Shown one piece after another: positions 10,827 through 21,687 of a stretch of DNA of 64,000 bases. Made by a program: the position numbers and the translations under genes. Below the pieces are notes generated by a model, which searched no databases, was not told the DNA's origin, and was given only the letters and a program-made list of their open reading frames with translations. Origin of the DNA: Otatea glauca (taxonomy: Eukaryota; Streptophyta; Magnoliopsida; Poales; Poaceae); NCBI GenBank assembly GCA_036346275.1, contig CM070711.1, positions 69,501,782 through 69,565,781 of the forward strand, read 5' to 3'. How positions within the stretch are numbered: the stretch's first letter is position 1; each line of letters begins with the position of its first letter.

Positions 10827-13018
10827 CATGGATCGAGCAGAGCTAGTTTTGTTGTGCGCGCTTGAAGGCGCGCAACGTGGACGCCGGAGTATGTGGCCGC
10901 AGCCATAGTGGATGTAGCCCGCGAAACTCCAAAACTTAAGCCCAAGTCTTACCCCAGTTCCCCGTGCAAAGGCAAAGCTGTTGCGGCCGCCTTGCCAAGG
11001 CAGTCGTTGTGGGCGTGATGCGCTCCTTCACGTGTACGGTCCGCTCGGCTCATTCTGTGTGATTCAAATTGGGCGTGGCCACTCCGAAGGTATTTGATCA
11101 AGATTTGCAGCCCGCAATTGCCAATGTCGTATATGAAGGTTCATTCTGAGATGTGTATCTACTTGCGTTCTTCTACTCTAAAGTTTTTCTGTGTCCCTGA
11201 CTGTACTTTGATAAGAGAAGACAGCAGAGTTTGTTTGCTTGTGTCTAACGACTGGTGCAATCAGATGGCATGGGACTCACCAAAAAGCCCCTCTTAGTCC
11301 TACGTCTCATTAGCAGGTTCCCTGTCTCGTAGTAGTGTAATTCAGCAGTTGAGCTGCAGATCGCCAAGAAAATAACCAGAGAAACGTCCCTGTATCTACA
11401 CCTTTTCGTTTCCTTTACCCGACATTTAGATACGCTAGCGATCATGCAGCCAACATATCAATCCTTGCATACGAAGGTATATCTAATCGGCATTCATGAG
11501 CAACCCAAAAAAGGAAGAAAACGGCATCCATGAAAAGGGTGTGGCTCATGTAATTCTCCACCGGTGCTTCAATTAATTCCTGATTCAGTTATGCATATAA
11601 ATATACAGGAAGTTTAACTATTCCAATGTTAGATTGGTGATTTGGGAAATAGATATACGCATACAAGTTTGCTTGCACCTCCAGAAATTGTGCTGATAAA
11701 GATGACCCAATAATGAAATCTGGAGACTAATTAATCAAGGATTTAAAAAAGACTACTGTTGTAAATCTAAGCACATTAGCCATATTTCGACGTTTCCAGT
11801 CCAGTACAAAACAGTGTATCTTACAGATTCTAAAGATACTGCTACTGCAACGAACCTTAAGGCCTCTGGAAGCACAACACAGTTGGATAAACATTAGCAT
11901 CCGAGTTCAGACGTATGGTCATATGGATCTCCATACCTCCTTGTAGGCTTGCACATGTTTGGTCATGGTCTTGTGGATCAGTACGAACATAGGCAACCAA
12001 AATATCTCAAAACATCCAAGGTGCATCAATGAAGAACAATAAATTACAAACCGTATCACCATCACTTTAGTCTAGATAAACTGGAAGAGAAGAAGCAAAG
12101 CAGGGATAATATCACCTAACAGATACTACACAATCAATGTTTGAAAATTTTGAATTATACTTCACAGGTACTGCAAGAATTAGATCAACAAGCTATATAT
12201 AGGAAATTCAAAATATACAAAGGATATGCTTATTAACCTTCTTGTTGTTGATTTAACATGAGGTAACTATTAAAAGTTCACAACATAGGTTGCTAGTGGA
12301 GGGCATCAGTAACATTTAAGCTTTTGCAGAACTCCGAATGCAAATCAAGCTAAAATGTTAAGGTCATAAGGACTATAGGTGCCTCATATTCAACGGTCTA
12401 CTGTGAAAGAGCAAGGAAGCTCATGTCTTAAGACATGACTTGATTTAGAATTTATATAGGATAAAATAAGCTCATATCCACACAAACTAGATACTTGCAT
12501 GTAGAATATGTCCGGTAGTTAGGGTTTCTGTTTGCACCATCTTTTAAATCCAGAAACAAGTTCAAGCACCAATACAAGGAAATGCTACAAATGATGTACT
12601 TCTCCGCAACCGCTATTACGGATCCGCATATGACATAAATAACACAAAAGAATTCGACCCTTTCAATGGTCAGAAAACATAGTTTGCATGCAAATGCATT
12701 ACCCAAGCAGTAAATATTAAATGGAAAACAGCACAAGAATGCAAGACAATACGCAAGAGGCAAGATAATATAGATAATTTCACAAACTTCACTAGAAAAA
12801 ATATAAACATGACAAACTTGAAGGCATAAACACAATTAATGCACCCATAAACTTCATTGGAAACTCCACACAACGACAATACCAGCTGCCACCAATTATC
12901 ACACAATACTAGTACCTACTACCTACCAAGTACCAAAGCATCATTCCACTACTCTCCACACTGATCAAACCATGGGAGCTACCTAGGATGCACTCAGGCT
13001 GCAATACAAGCACATCAT
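10827..13018. other. intergenic DNA between the MATE and RING genes
   Basis: No gene was recognised. The first few hundred bases from 10827 are MATE promoter. The part near 12700-13018 is probably the 3' untranslated region of the RING gene. The middle is AT-rich with only short scattered frames and no family match. Confidence 0.5.
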
Positions 13019-13675
13019 CTAAAGTGCGATCAAGCTGGCAATTACAAGCACACCAGCAAGGACCAGCAGTACCTTCAAGTACACATCAACCTGCTGGCCC
13101 TGTGGTGCCTGGCGTGGGAAACCATGCCCATGCCACCCATGGAAGGAATAGCCATACCCATAAGGAAACCCTGCAGCAGGTGCATACGCCGTCGCCTGAG
13201 GGAACCCATGCACCTGGAAGCTCAGCAAAGGAAACAGCCCTCCAATGGCAGCTGAGAACGCGTAATTCCCCCACCGACCACCAGCCACAGGGGCGCCACC
13301 CACAAACCATGGGTTTGGATGCGGATAATGGTTGTGATCAGGCTGCGGAGCAGTCGCAGGCCGCTGCCCAGCTGGCCTGCTCGGTATTTGGACACCAGCC
13401 ACGGACCTCGACCGGGGGTCAGTGGAGGCCTTGCCACGGCCATACAACGGAACAAGCTTCTCCTCCTCCACGACTGCCTTGCAGACGGGGCAATCGGGGG
13501 AGTGCGCGTGGACATGGAGCCACTTGTAGAGGCACGGCCAGCAGAAGAGGTGGCCGCAGAGGGTGACCACGGGGTCCAGGGCCAGCTCAAGGCAAATGTT
13601 GCACTCGAAGCTGCCCGAGTCCTTGCCGCCGCCGCCGTTGACGCTCGCCGACGACTCGCCAACGGGATTCGCCAT
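13019..13675 (-). CDS. RMA-like RING-type E3 ubiquitin ligase, ER tail-anchored
   Basis: The single coding exon encodes 218 residues starting at the ATG ending at 13675; the codons upstream in frame contain no ATG. The RING is C3HC4: CNICLELALDPVV, then CGHLFCWPCLYKWL, then CPVCKA, near residues 25-70. It should bind an E2 and direct ubiquitination. The middle is Gly/His/Tyr-rich. The last about 20 residues (VYLKVLLVLAGVLVIASLIA) form one hydrophobic helix, the C-terminal anchor that places RMA ligases in the ER membrane. Length and architecture match plant RMA1/RMA1H1-type proteins. A probable 5'-leader intron lies at 13692-14050. Copia copy B is inserted upstream at 14338. Confidence 0.9.
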   Translation of the reverse strand: MANPVGESSASVNGGGGKDSGSFECNICLELALDPVVTLCGHLFCWPCLYKWLHVHAHSPDCPVCKAVVEEEKLVPLYGRGKASTDPRSRSVAGVQIPSRPAGQRPATAPQPDHNHYPHPNPWFVGGAPVAGGRWGNYAFSAAIGGLFPLLSFQVHGFPQATAYAPAAGFPYGYGYSFHGWHGHGFPRQAPQGQQVDVYLKVLLVLAGVLVIASLIAL

Positions 13676-13691
13676 GACGCTGGACTCCAAT

Positions 13692-14050
13692 CTGCGGAAT
13701 GGGGGTGAACCACTGAAACCATGAATCTGTGATCCGACAGCCGCATCAAAAAGACAAAAAATACAGCTGACTCCCCGAAATTTAGGAATTCTTTTCTACG
13801 GGATGGGCTCGATCCGGCATTTCGGTTGCGTGACTATCGCTCTAATCAAAGGAGAAAACTATCCCCCAAATAAACAAAACAATCAATTCTGCCAATTAAG
13901 ATTTCAACTCTCCGTAGATTACAATGATTATTCCCTACAAGGAAGCTAACCAGACATCGATTCCTCCAGAAAACCTCACATGTAGATCGGACAAGATCCG
14001 AATCGATAATGAAGCAGCGATCGAGCAAATCCTGTCAGAAGAGGAGTTAC
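13692..14050 (-). other. probable 5'-leader intron of the RMA-like gene
   Basis: On the minus strand a donor GATTTGG|GTAACT at 14050 and an acceptor TTCCGCAG|ATTGG at 13692 bound a 359-bp AT-richer segment. It lies 16 bases upstream of the ATG. The exon before it (from 14051 to roughly 14200) is GC-rich and leader-like. This is inferred from splice signals alone. Confidence 0.55.
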
Positions 14051-14337
14051 CCAAATCCCTGCGAAGATAGCGCCGACCACGCCCCACTGGACATTGCTTG
14101 AGACCGTGGGCTGGGGCGCGAGCAAGTTGAGGGATGAGTCGAGAGGAAATGCGGCAGCAGCGGCAAATTTTGGGGAGGGAGGTGTAACCGTGTAAGTGTG
14201 GTGTGGCCAAGAGCCCACCACGGGACGGCGACGCGATGCGGGACGCCTCCCACTGGGAACGGTTTGTGCAACTGCTGGAAACGTCAAACGTGTACTGTGC
14301 CCTCGCCGTTTTGGGCTGGCCTTTGGGAGGAGGGAAG
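14051..14337 (-). promoter_or_regulatory. 5' leader exon and residual proximal promoter of the RMA-like gene
   Basis: This stretch holds the probable non-coding first exon and whatever promoter remains next to the gene. The original upstream DNA now begins at 20517, displaced about 6.2 kb by copia copy B. The last five bases, 14333-14337 (GGAAG), are one copy of the target duplication. No clear TATA box is visible. Confidence 0.5.
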
Positions 14338-14564
14338 TGTTAAGGAACCTCGCTATCGAATAGTCCGGTGTTCCCGAATAGATCTGAATTGGAGAACAGA
14401 AAGAGAGAGAGACACAGGTATATGGGGAGCGACGACGGAATTCTTTATTGCTTTCTGATTGCATGTACATTAGGGGGGACCCCTCCTCCTTTTATAGCGC
14501 TCATCCAGGGTTTTGGCTAAGGGACCACATGGGCCTTCCAATAGGCTATTAGGGTTTCTTAACA
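14338..14564 (-). repeat. 3' LTR of copia copy B
   Basis: 227 bp, TGTTAAGG...TTAACA. Immediately inside it the minus strand has the purine-rich tract GGGCCCAAGGGAG (14565-14577), the polypurine tract that primes plus-strand synthesis. Confidence 0.93.
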
Positions 14565-14809
14565 CTCCCTTGGGCCCTTTGCATGAGATGCATATGCCTC
14601 ATTAAAACTCCAGAAAAACCCAGTGGGAAAAATACTTGGAGAAAGAGTACATAGCATACACTTTACTATGTTGCACGAATTGCCTCGTTAAAAACCTTAT
14701 GCAAGAAAACTTTATGAAAAACTTGCTAAGGAAAAAGAGTACAATTCACCCAACTTCAATTGCTAATCTTCGAGATTTATGTTGGGTATTCATAATTCAT
14801 GCTCAGGAT

Positions 14810-15274
14810 TCATGTGGGAGTATGTGACATATCTCCCCCTGAAATCTGCACTTCTCTAAGTCTCATCATCCCAATTCGTTTCACGCATCTTTCAAAGGTA
14901 GATGCTGGGAGTGATTTAGTGAACAAATCTGCAAGATTTTCACATGACTTAGTATGCAATATCTTGATCTCGTTCATCTTATGCAATTCGTGAGCATAGA
15001 AGAACTTGGGGTTGATATGCTTCGTGAGATTGCTCTTCACATAACCCATTTGTGCTTGGGCAACACAAGCTGCATTATCTTCATAGATTATCGTGGGAGT
15101 TTGCTCAATTTTCAAACCACATGACTTCTGGATGTGGTGAACCATTCTTCTGAGCCATGCACATTCACGAGATGCTTCATACAAAGCGATGATTTGAGTG
15201 GTTTGTCGGCGTCGAGACAAGAGTCCGCTTAGACGACTTCCAAGAAATTGCTGTTCCTCCACATAGGAAAACAA
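14810..15274 (-). pseudogene. copia copy B RNase H domain
   Basis: This 154-residue piece includes EASRECAWLRRMVHHIQK, the YEDNAACVAQAQ block and TKHINPKFFYAHEL with LADLFTKSLP near the end. These are the standard C-terminal blocks of copia RNase H, which removes the RNA strand during reverse transcription. The N-terminal part lies in another frame (15229-15420). Confidence 0.85.
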
Positions 15275-15514
15275 AGCGGTTTGGGACTTGCCGATATCTG
15301 GTCCGATAAATACCCGACATCGGCATAGCCAACCAAATTCAATTCATTATTTCTTCTAAAGAATGCATCGAGGTCTTTGCTTCCTTGGAGGTAGCGGAAG
15401 ATGTCCTTGATCCTTTCCAATGCCTTTTGGTGGGTTCAGCCTTTGTACCAAGCTAGCAAATTCACAGTGAACGCAATGTCCTGGTCTAGTGCTATTTGCA
15501 AGGTACATGAGCGC

Positions 15515-16481
15515 TCAATTGCACTCAAATATGAGAATTCTGCTCCCGTGACTTCCTCCCTCTTCTCTAGGTGCAGATGGGTCTAGGTGCGCTTGGAGTG
15601 ACCTTGACCATTGGAGTCTTCGCAGGATATGCCTTTTCAAATTCAAACCTTTCCAACACTTTACTGTGTAGGTTGATTGATGTACCAAGATTCCTCCTTG
15701 GACATGTTCAAGCCGCAAGCCTAAACAAAACTTGGTTTTACCCAAATCTTTCATTTCAAACTCGGACTTCAAGTATGAGCATGCCTCTTCAATTTCTTCA
15801 TCCGTCCCAATGATGTTCAAGTCATCTACATAGACGGAGATTATCTGAGAATCCATTCGGGATCATTGTATAAACACACATGGACAATCTTATTGTTGTG
15901 TAGCCTTTCTTGCAGAAAGTCACTCAGCGATCATACCACATTCTTCTGATCGCTTGAAATTTCATACAAAGGATTTCTCCAATTTCACACTTGCAGGTTT
16001 CTATTTGCTCCATCTTGGTTCGGGATAGGAATTCCTTAGGTACTTTCATGTATATCTCGAATCCAAGTTTCCATACAAATATCTTTGTGACAACATCCAT
16101 TAGCTTCATTCTCAACTTCAAGTTGATGCCATTGAGATCAAATATCTAAAGGTAATTCCTCCCATGGCCGGAGAATAGGTTTCTTCATAATCAACTCCGG
16201 GGACGTTGAGTGAAATCTTGAGCTACAAGCCTTGCTTTGTACCTTACAACCGTTGCTTTCATTTCTCTTCCGAACAAAGACCCATTTGTGACCTCACGGG
16301 GTTTATATGGGAGGTGTGCGGCATACGGCTCAAACACCTCTCTCTTGTTCGGAGAGACTAACTCTGCAGATGATTGCCTTTTCCATTCTTCCCAATCTAG
16401 CCTTTTCTTGCACTCTGCGAGATGCGAGCTCGGGATCATGATCAATGATTGAGGCAATCTTCTTTGCAAAGTATGCATCAA
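15515..16481 (-). pseudogene. copia copy B reverse transcriptase, fragmented
   Basis: The catalytic box SVYVDDLNIIGT (residues 7-18 of the piece ending at 15856) and the following FEMKDLGKTKFCLGL block are intact. The upstream RT parts are split over 15924-16121 and 16191-16481, the latter with the RYKARLVAQDFTQ block. At least two frame breaks prevent a continuous enzyme. Confidence 0.85.
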
Positions 16482-16605
16482 CGTTGGTCGTTGCTCTATT
16501 CAGGATTCTCCTGTTATTACAAAGTTTATGGCCATTTCTTCATGGGGTGCATCATGCACTTCTACTTGCTCTTATTTGCTTTTCCCTATCGCAGAGCAAG
16601 TTCCT

Positions 16606-18440
16606 TTAGCTTTCATCGCCTATGTGTGCGCACATTATTTCCGTGGCTTCCTTGATGGAAGATTCAAGTGCAGAATTGCCTTTCTGTTGGCTTCTTTCAG
16701 GTGCAGTCTCAACTGGCTCCCTTCTTTCCTTGGGGCATTTTCGTGATTGGTTGTGGTAAGTCCTCTCGCTTGATTTTCTCAGGGCGTCTCCGGTACTTTG
16801 GGTTTGAGGAGCAGTTTCCTGCCCTTTTCTTTGAGGCCTCTGAGCAGTGAGGATACCTTCTATTTTCTTTGGTATTTCCACCCTCTCGGTGCATTTCTTG
16901 CGGGTACATGCGACTTAACCACGCCTTCGGATCACAAAAATGATCAGCGGTTCATTCGCTAAATTCTACAAATCAATTATCTTCGGACTTCTTGATTTGC
17001 TTCATTAGTCTTGAGGTCATGTGCGGGGATCGGTGGAATGCCATATGATTTCCCAGCATTTTTCATCCAAAGGTTGATTTCCTCCCCCTAATGACGGGAA
17101 ACGATCCTCGTCAAAGATGCAATCAGCGAATTGGGCTGTATGCAAGTCTCCAGTCATGGGTTCCAAATACCTGATTATGGATGCACTCTCATAACCAACG
17201 TATATCACAGACTTGCGGAGAGGGCCCATTGCAGTCCGCTGAGGGGGTGGTATAGGTACATATACCATACACCCAAATTTTCTAAGATAGGAGATCTTCG
17301 GGATGATCCCGTGCACAAGCTACATAGGAGAATGGATCTTGTAGACCGACGGTCTAAAATTGATAAGAGCTGCTGCGTGCAGGACTGCGTGTCCCCAACA
17401 AGTGTTGGGCAAGTTACAACTCTACAAAAGCGGTCTGGCAATGAACTTAATCCTCTTTATTAGTGCTTCTGCTAGTCCATTCTGCGTATGGACGTGCGGA
17501 TGCAGAGTGCTCAATCGCTATCCTGTTCTTTGTGCAATAATCATCAAATGCCTTTGAAGTAAATTCTCGGCATTGTCCATTCTAATGGACTTCACGCGAT
17601 GATCAGGGAAAGCATTCTTGATTCTTATGATCTGCGAGATCAGCTTTGCAAAAGCATGGTTTCTTGTTGACAACAAGCATACATGCGACCATTTCGAGGA
17701 AGCATCGATGGGCACCATAAAGTATCGAAACGGCCCTGACAGGGGCTGAATCGGACCGCAAATATCCCCACGGATGCGTTCGGAATGCGAGGATTTCACT
17801 TTGCACTTTCATGACAGAGGGTCTAGTTATTAATTTCCGTGGCACATGCAGGGCACACAAAATCTTCATGATTCGGGAATTTTTTAACAATAATGCCATG
17901 ACCTTGTGAGTTGTTCACTATATTTCTTATCATTCTAAGACCAGGATGACCTAATCTACCATGCCATAAAGAAAATAACTCGAGCTTCTAAAAGCAGTCT
18001 TCAAGGAAGTATACACTTGGTGCATGAATGTTCGTGTAGTACAACCGATTCATATGAGGGCATTTTTCTAATACCATTTTTTCACATACCGCGTGCTTCA
18101 CAATGCACAAGTATTCTTTGCCATTTTCTTCATTGGTTTCTACGTGAAAACCATTAGCGCGATGTCTTTAAAGCTTAAGAGAGTGCGCGTTGATTCGGGG
18201 TACAAAGGGGCTTCTTCAATGACCAAAGTTGTACCATAGGCAATATAATAGTGGCTCTTCTGAGCCGATTACATATGAGTCGCTTCTGCGATCGTAGTAA
18301 TCTTTCCAAATGTTCTTCGTGATCGATTGAAAGTATTTAGACTCTCTTAAGATGGTATTTGTTGTGCCACTATCAACAATGCATATCTCTTCTATTTGGG
18401 CGCTACGATTTCTAGATGCAAGAAATATAATTCCAATCAA
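16606..18440 (-). pseudogene. copia copy B integrase and protease remains
   Basis: From right to left: a protease piece with IVDSGTTNTILRES (18216-18440), the HHCC region around 17900-17990, an integrase-core piece (17518-17899) with HRVKSIRMDNA, the IN C-terminal KFGCMVYVPIPPPQRTA block (17017-17316), and the linker. Each piece is in a different frame from its neighbour. Compared base by base with copy A, many differences are loss or replacement of the central base in CAG or CTG. Confidence 0.8.
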
Positions 18441-18599
18441 GCAGAGGCAAAATAATTCAAATATTGCTTACAAATTAAATAATACTGGAATAAAGAATAA
18501 ATTGCGTATTTATTCATGAAAAAAGTATGCTCTTCTAGAGCTTACTATTCATTATTCAAAAGAAAATGCTAACAACCATAATCTAAAAGAAAATGCAAT

Positions 18600-18782
18600 T
18601 CATGCATTTAAACGGCACTGCAAGACTTGATCGTTCTGCTCCACGGTAGGTTTCACGTCCTGCGAGGACTCTAGACCAATCGCAGCACGGACCTTCTTGC
18701 CCCCAAGAACTATCTTCACGTCCGATGCCCAAGTGAGGTAGTTCTGACCGTGCGGGGCCAGTTCTTCAAACTCACGATTCAC
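18600..18782 (-). pseudogene. copia copy B gag N-terminal remnant
   Basis: About 60 residues remain (EFEELAPHGQNYLTWASDVK near the start). They match the first third of copy A gag. The sequence then jumps toward the protease-proximal region, so roughly 0.87 kb corresponding to copy A 2310-3180 is deleted, including the zinc knuckle. Confidence 0.85.
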
Positions 18783-20289
18783 GATTCATGATTTCAAAAT
18801 TCCGACATTAGATTACTGCGTGTAATCTTAATAGAAAATGGTTGCAATAAGCATAAGGTACAGAAAAAAAAATTGCTATGCATTGCAATATACAAAATAA
18901 AGCAATGAATTCAAAATTCATAAAGAATATTCATAAAACAGAGAAATAAAGCTAGAAAAATTAAAAAGCAGAGCCAAATAAATCTTCTTGATTTTTACGG
19001 CAATTTTTCAAATTTTCGCAATTTTTCTTTCTTTCTTTTCCTTTTCTTTCTTTTCTTCCTTTTCTTTTCTTTTCTTCTTTTCTTTGCTTCCTAGAATCGG
19101 CCATTGGGCCTACTTGGGCGTTTTTTCTTTTCTTTTTCCACCGAGAGGCTGCGGCTTTGCTCCTTCGGTAAACGGCCTTTGTGGGTCGTGCCCGACCAGC
19201 GCGCGTGGGGTAGGGTTTCCCGCGCGCCTCAGTATATGCGCCTCCCTTTTGCGCCGCCGCCCATGCCGCCCACCGCGCCACTTCTTCCTCGCGGCCCTCC
19301 TCCCGACCTGCGTTTGACGACGAGCCGAGGTGGCGTGGGCGCCGCTTGCGTCCGTCAGCCGAAGCAACACAATGACGCGGCGGCGGCTTCCGGCCGGGTG
19401 AAGAAGCGGTGCAGCGGCGGTGGCGATGGCCGGGCGGCGGCGCGCGGCCGGCGGCGATTGCTTGCCAGGCGACTTCGGCGCCGCGGCGGAGCTGATCGCG
19501 GCGCGAGGCCGGCGTCGGCGCTGCGTCTGCGAGGCCGAGGCGGCGGCTGCGTCTGCGAAGTGTCGGCTTGGCCGACGGCGTTCTGGTCTGCGGCGCGCTT
19601 CTGGGCGCGGCGGTGGGTAACCGAGCCGTCCGACGGCGGCATGGCAGTGTGGAGACCAGAGGCGGGCGCGCGCGACGCTGACCGGGCCGTGGCGCGGCGG
19701 GGGCGGACGCCGTAATGGCGCGCGCAATGCGGTGGTGCCGAACGGCAGCGGCCGGGCCTTGGCCGGCCTTCTGGCGGCAGCGGCCGGAGCCGCGCGTCGA
19801 ACACGCGGTCTTCGAGGACGAGCCGGGCGGCGGTGGCGATCGAGCCGGCGACTACGTGCGGCAGCGATCGGCGGGCACGGAGGCCGAGGCCGTCGCCGCC
19901 GTCGCGCGACGCCGTCTGCTGGCGGCGCGAGGCCGAGGCCGGCCGCCGTCGCGGCGCGATCCGGCCGGTGAACCGAGGCCGGCGAGGCGGCGACGGCAGG
20001 CGGCAGCTGCGTGCGGCACGAGGCAAAGACGGGCCGAGGCGGGCCGGCGGTGTCGGCGACGTGCTACGTCTTGCGAGACCGAGGCGACACATCAATTTCC
20101 CTTCTTCTTTTACGTGATGAGCGATGCGCGATTATCTTTGTAGCTTCATGTCGGCTAGCTTGAGCGATCGCCGTGTAACCGTGCTACGTAAGATAGATGC
20201 ATGCATAGAAAAGTATCGATTAGATTCAAACGCTAATCCCACCTTTTCTCACCTTTTCAATCGATCTCGGTAGAGCCGTCGCGATAACG
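18783..20289 (-). other. long leader segment of copia copy B, absent from copy A
   Basis: About 1.5 kb separates gag from the 5' LTR here; in copy A the distance is 42 bp. On the plus strand it begins AT-rich, has a long pyrimidine tract (19021-19094), then an extremely GC-rich block (about 19190-20080) with repeated GGCGGCGGC/GAGGCCGAGGC words, then an AT-richer end. The open frames in it have no family match and run on all strands, as expected of high GC. Possible splice signals bound it (see findings). Confidence 0.7.
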
Positions 20290-20516
20290 TGTTAAGGAAC
20301 CTCGCTATCGAATAGTCAGGGTTCCCGAACAGATCTGAATTGGAGAACAGAAAGAGAGAGAGACACATGTATATAGGGAGCGACGACGGAATTCTTTATT
20401 GCTTTCTGATTGCATGTACATTAGGGGGGGACCCCTCCTCCTTTTATAGCGCTCATCCAGGGTTTTGGCTAAAGGACCACATGGGCCTTCCAATGGGCTA
20501 TTAGGGTTTCTTAACA
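20290..20516 (-). repeat. 5' LTR of copia copy B
   Basis: 227 bp, nearly identical to 14338-14564. It drives transcription leftward, away from 20516. The primer-site region follows at 20277-20289. Confidence 0.93.
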
Positions 20517-20521
20517 GGAAG

Positions 20522-20856
20522 AGCGCTACAGCTCGAGCTGTGAGGCCATCGGATCGAGATTGGACGGTCGGATGGGCGTGACTGAGGGGTCGTGGGGAGA
20601 CGTAGGGCTCGTCTGAGAACGAAGCAAAAACATATGAATTTTTTAGATCTTCCGTCGGAGAAATTGCCACGATTGAATTCGGAACGAAGGATGGATCCCC
20701 ATAAATTCTTTTGATATTCAATATGGAACGGGCTATCTATATATCTAAAAAAAATCAGAGATATTCAAGACACTTCCTCCGTTTTAAGAGTAAAAAAAAT
20801 ATCTACAATAATCTTAAATTCTAGAAATTCTCACTTTAATCGAAAGAAAAAGAGAA
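20522..20856. other. displaced upstream region of the RMA-like gene, no gene seen
   Basis: This is host DNA that was contiguous with 14337 before copy B inserted, so it may hold promoter elements of the RMA-like gene. It is moderately GC-rich up to about 20700, then AT-rich. No coding similarity is recognised. Confidence 0.45.
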
Positions 20857-21030
20857 AGATCTCCGCCACTTATTTTGGTGGGACTAGATTATTACGGTAC
20901 AGATTAATCATATATAACAAATATAATTGTATTTCAATCATTTAAAGGATCTCCGCCACTTATTTTGGTAGGGTCAGATTATAACGGTGCAGATTAATTA
21001 TATATAAATAAAGTTACATAACAAATACAA
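20857..21030. repeat. 90-bp tandem duplication
   Basis: CTCCGCCACTTATTTTGGT starts at 20861 and again at 20951, with similar sequence after each copy (AGATTAT-ACGGT-CAGATTAAT). The second copy is shortened where the MITE at 21031 begins. Confidence 0.8.
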
Positions 21031-21173
21031 GAGCAGTGCTTCAATGCTTTCCCTCCTAATACAAGTTGCACAAATCTTGAAGCAAACGAAGGGGTAAGTA
21101 ATCACCATCTACCCTTTATTCATGCTTTAATATTTGTGCAACTGTAAAAAAGAGAAGCATGGAAGCACCTCTC
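21031..21173. mobile_element. Mutator-like foldback MITE, copy 1, 9-bp target duplication
   Basis: This 143-bp foldback begins GAGCAGTGCTTC and ends GAAGCACCTCTC, with imperfect complementarity extending through GTTGCACAAAT ... ATTTGTGCAAC. The 9-bp direct repeat CAAATACAA flanks it exactly (21022-21030 and 21174-21182). Nine-base duplications are typical of Mutator-like transposition. It has no coding capacity. Confidence 0.85.
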
Positions 21174-21299
21174 CAAATACAATTGTATTTGGATAATTGG
21201 AAGTAGAGTTGTATATCAAAGATAATTATATCATAATATCTAGACGCGTATTTGCGCGGGTAAGTTTGCTAGCTCCATAAAGATTTTGGAGGAAAGTTT

Positions 21300-21441
21300 G
21301 AGAGGTGATTCGATACTTTTCTTTTTAAAAGTTATATAAATATTAAAGTATGAATAAAAAATAGATGATGATTACTTACTACTTTATTTACTTTAAAATT
21401 TATATAATTTATATTAGAAGAGAAATATAGAAGCACTGCTC
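21300..21441. mobile_element. Mutator-like foldback MITE, copy 2, inverted orientation
   Basis: 142 bp, GAGAGGTGATTC...AGCACTGCTC. Its reverse complement aligns over its whole length with copy 1. The flanking 9-mers are GGAAAGTTT (21291-21299) and AAAAAGTTT (21442-21450), a decayed duplication with 7 of 9 matching. It is more diverged and AT-rich, so probably older than copy 1. Confidence 0.78.
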
Positions 21442-21687
21442 AAAAAGTTTTCACTAGGTCATACATCATATTTTCTTCCTTTCGTCTCCTGTAATAACGT
21501 GTTTTCATGTATTACTTCTCTTTTGAATTTATTATAGTCCTTTATTCTAGAGGATTTGACATGACATGACATTCAATTTCTATATTTTTTTCTATTAATA
21601 TATTTTGAGTCTCCTGCGTTCCAATATCTCTACTACTTCTAATTTTCAGTTGGTGGCGGTGGTCCGTTCTCCTACCCCTGCGCCCTG

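Larger units (their letters stand above)
14338..20516 (-). mobile_element. Ty1-copia retrotransposon, copy B, complete ends with GGAAG target duplication
   Basis: A 6,179-bp element with 227-bp LTRs (14338-14564 and 20290-20516) that begin TG and end CA. GGAAG flanks it at 14333-14337 and 20517-20521. It is oriented minus: RNase H is at the left, gag at the right. The two LTRs differ at roughly eight positions by eye, so the insertion is fairly recent. It is non-autonomous: most of gag, including the zinc knuckle present in copy A, is deleted, and pol is broken by stops and frameshifts. A 1.5-kb segment absent from copy A lies between gag and the 5' LTR. Confidence 0.96.

Noticed and set aside
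12452..12906. Cys/Phe-rich minus-strand frames downstream of the RMA-like gene
   Set aside because: AT-rich DNA with no family match; probably 3' untranslated region or intergenic.
13676..13690. Five extra N-terminal residues on the RMA-like protein
   Set aside because: They would start at TTG. The first ATG is at 13675.
19104..20143. Several overlapping long frames (up to 246 residues) on both strands in the copia copy B leader
   Set aside because: The region is extremely GC-rich, so stops are rare in every frame. No domain, codon preference or conserved motif favours any one frame.
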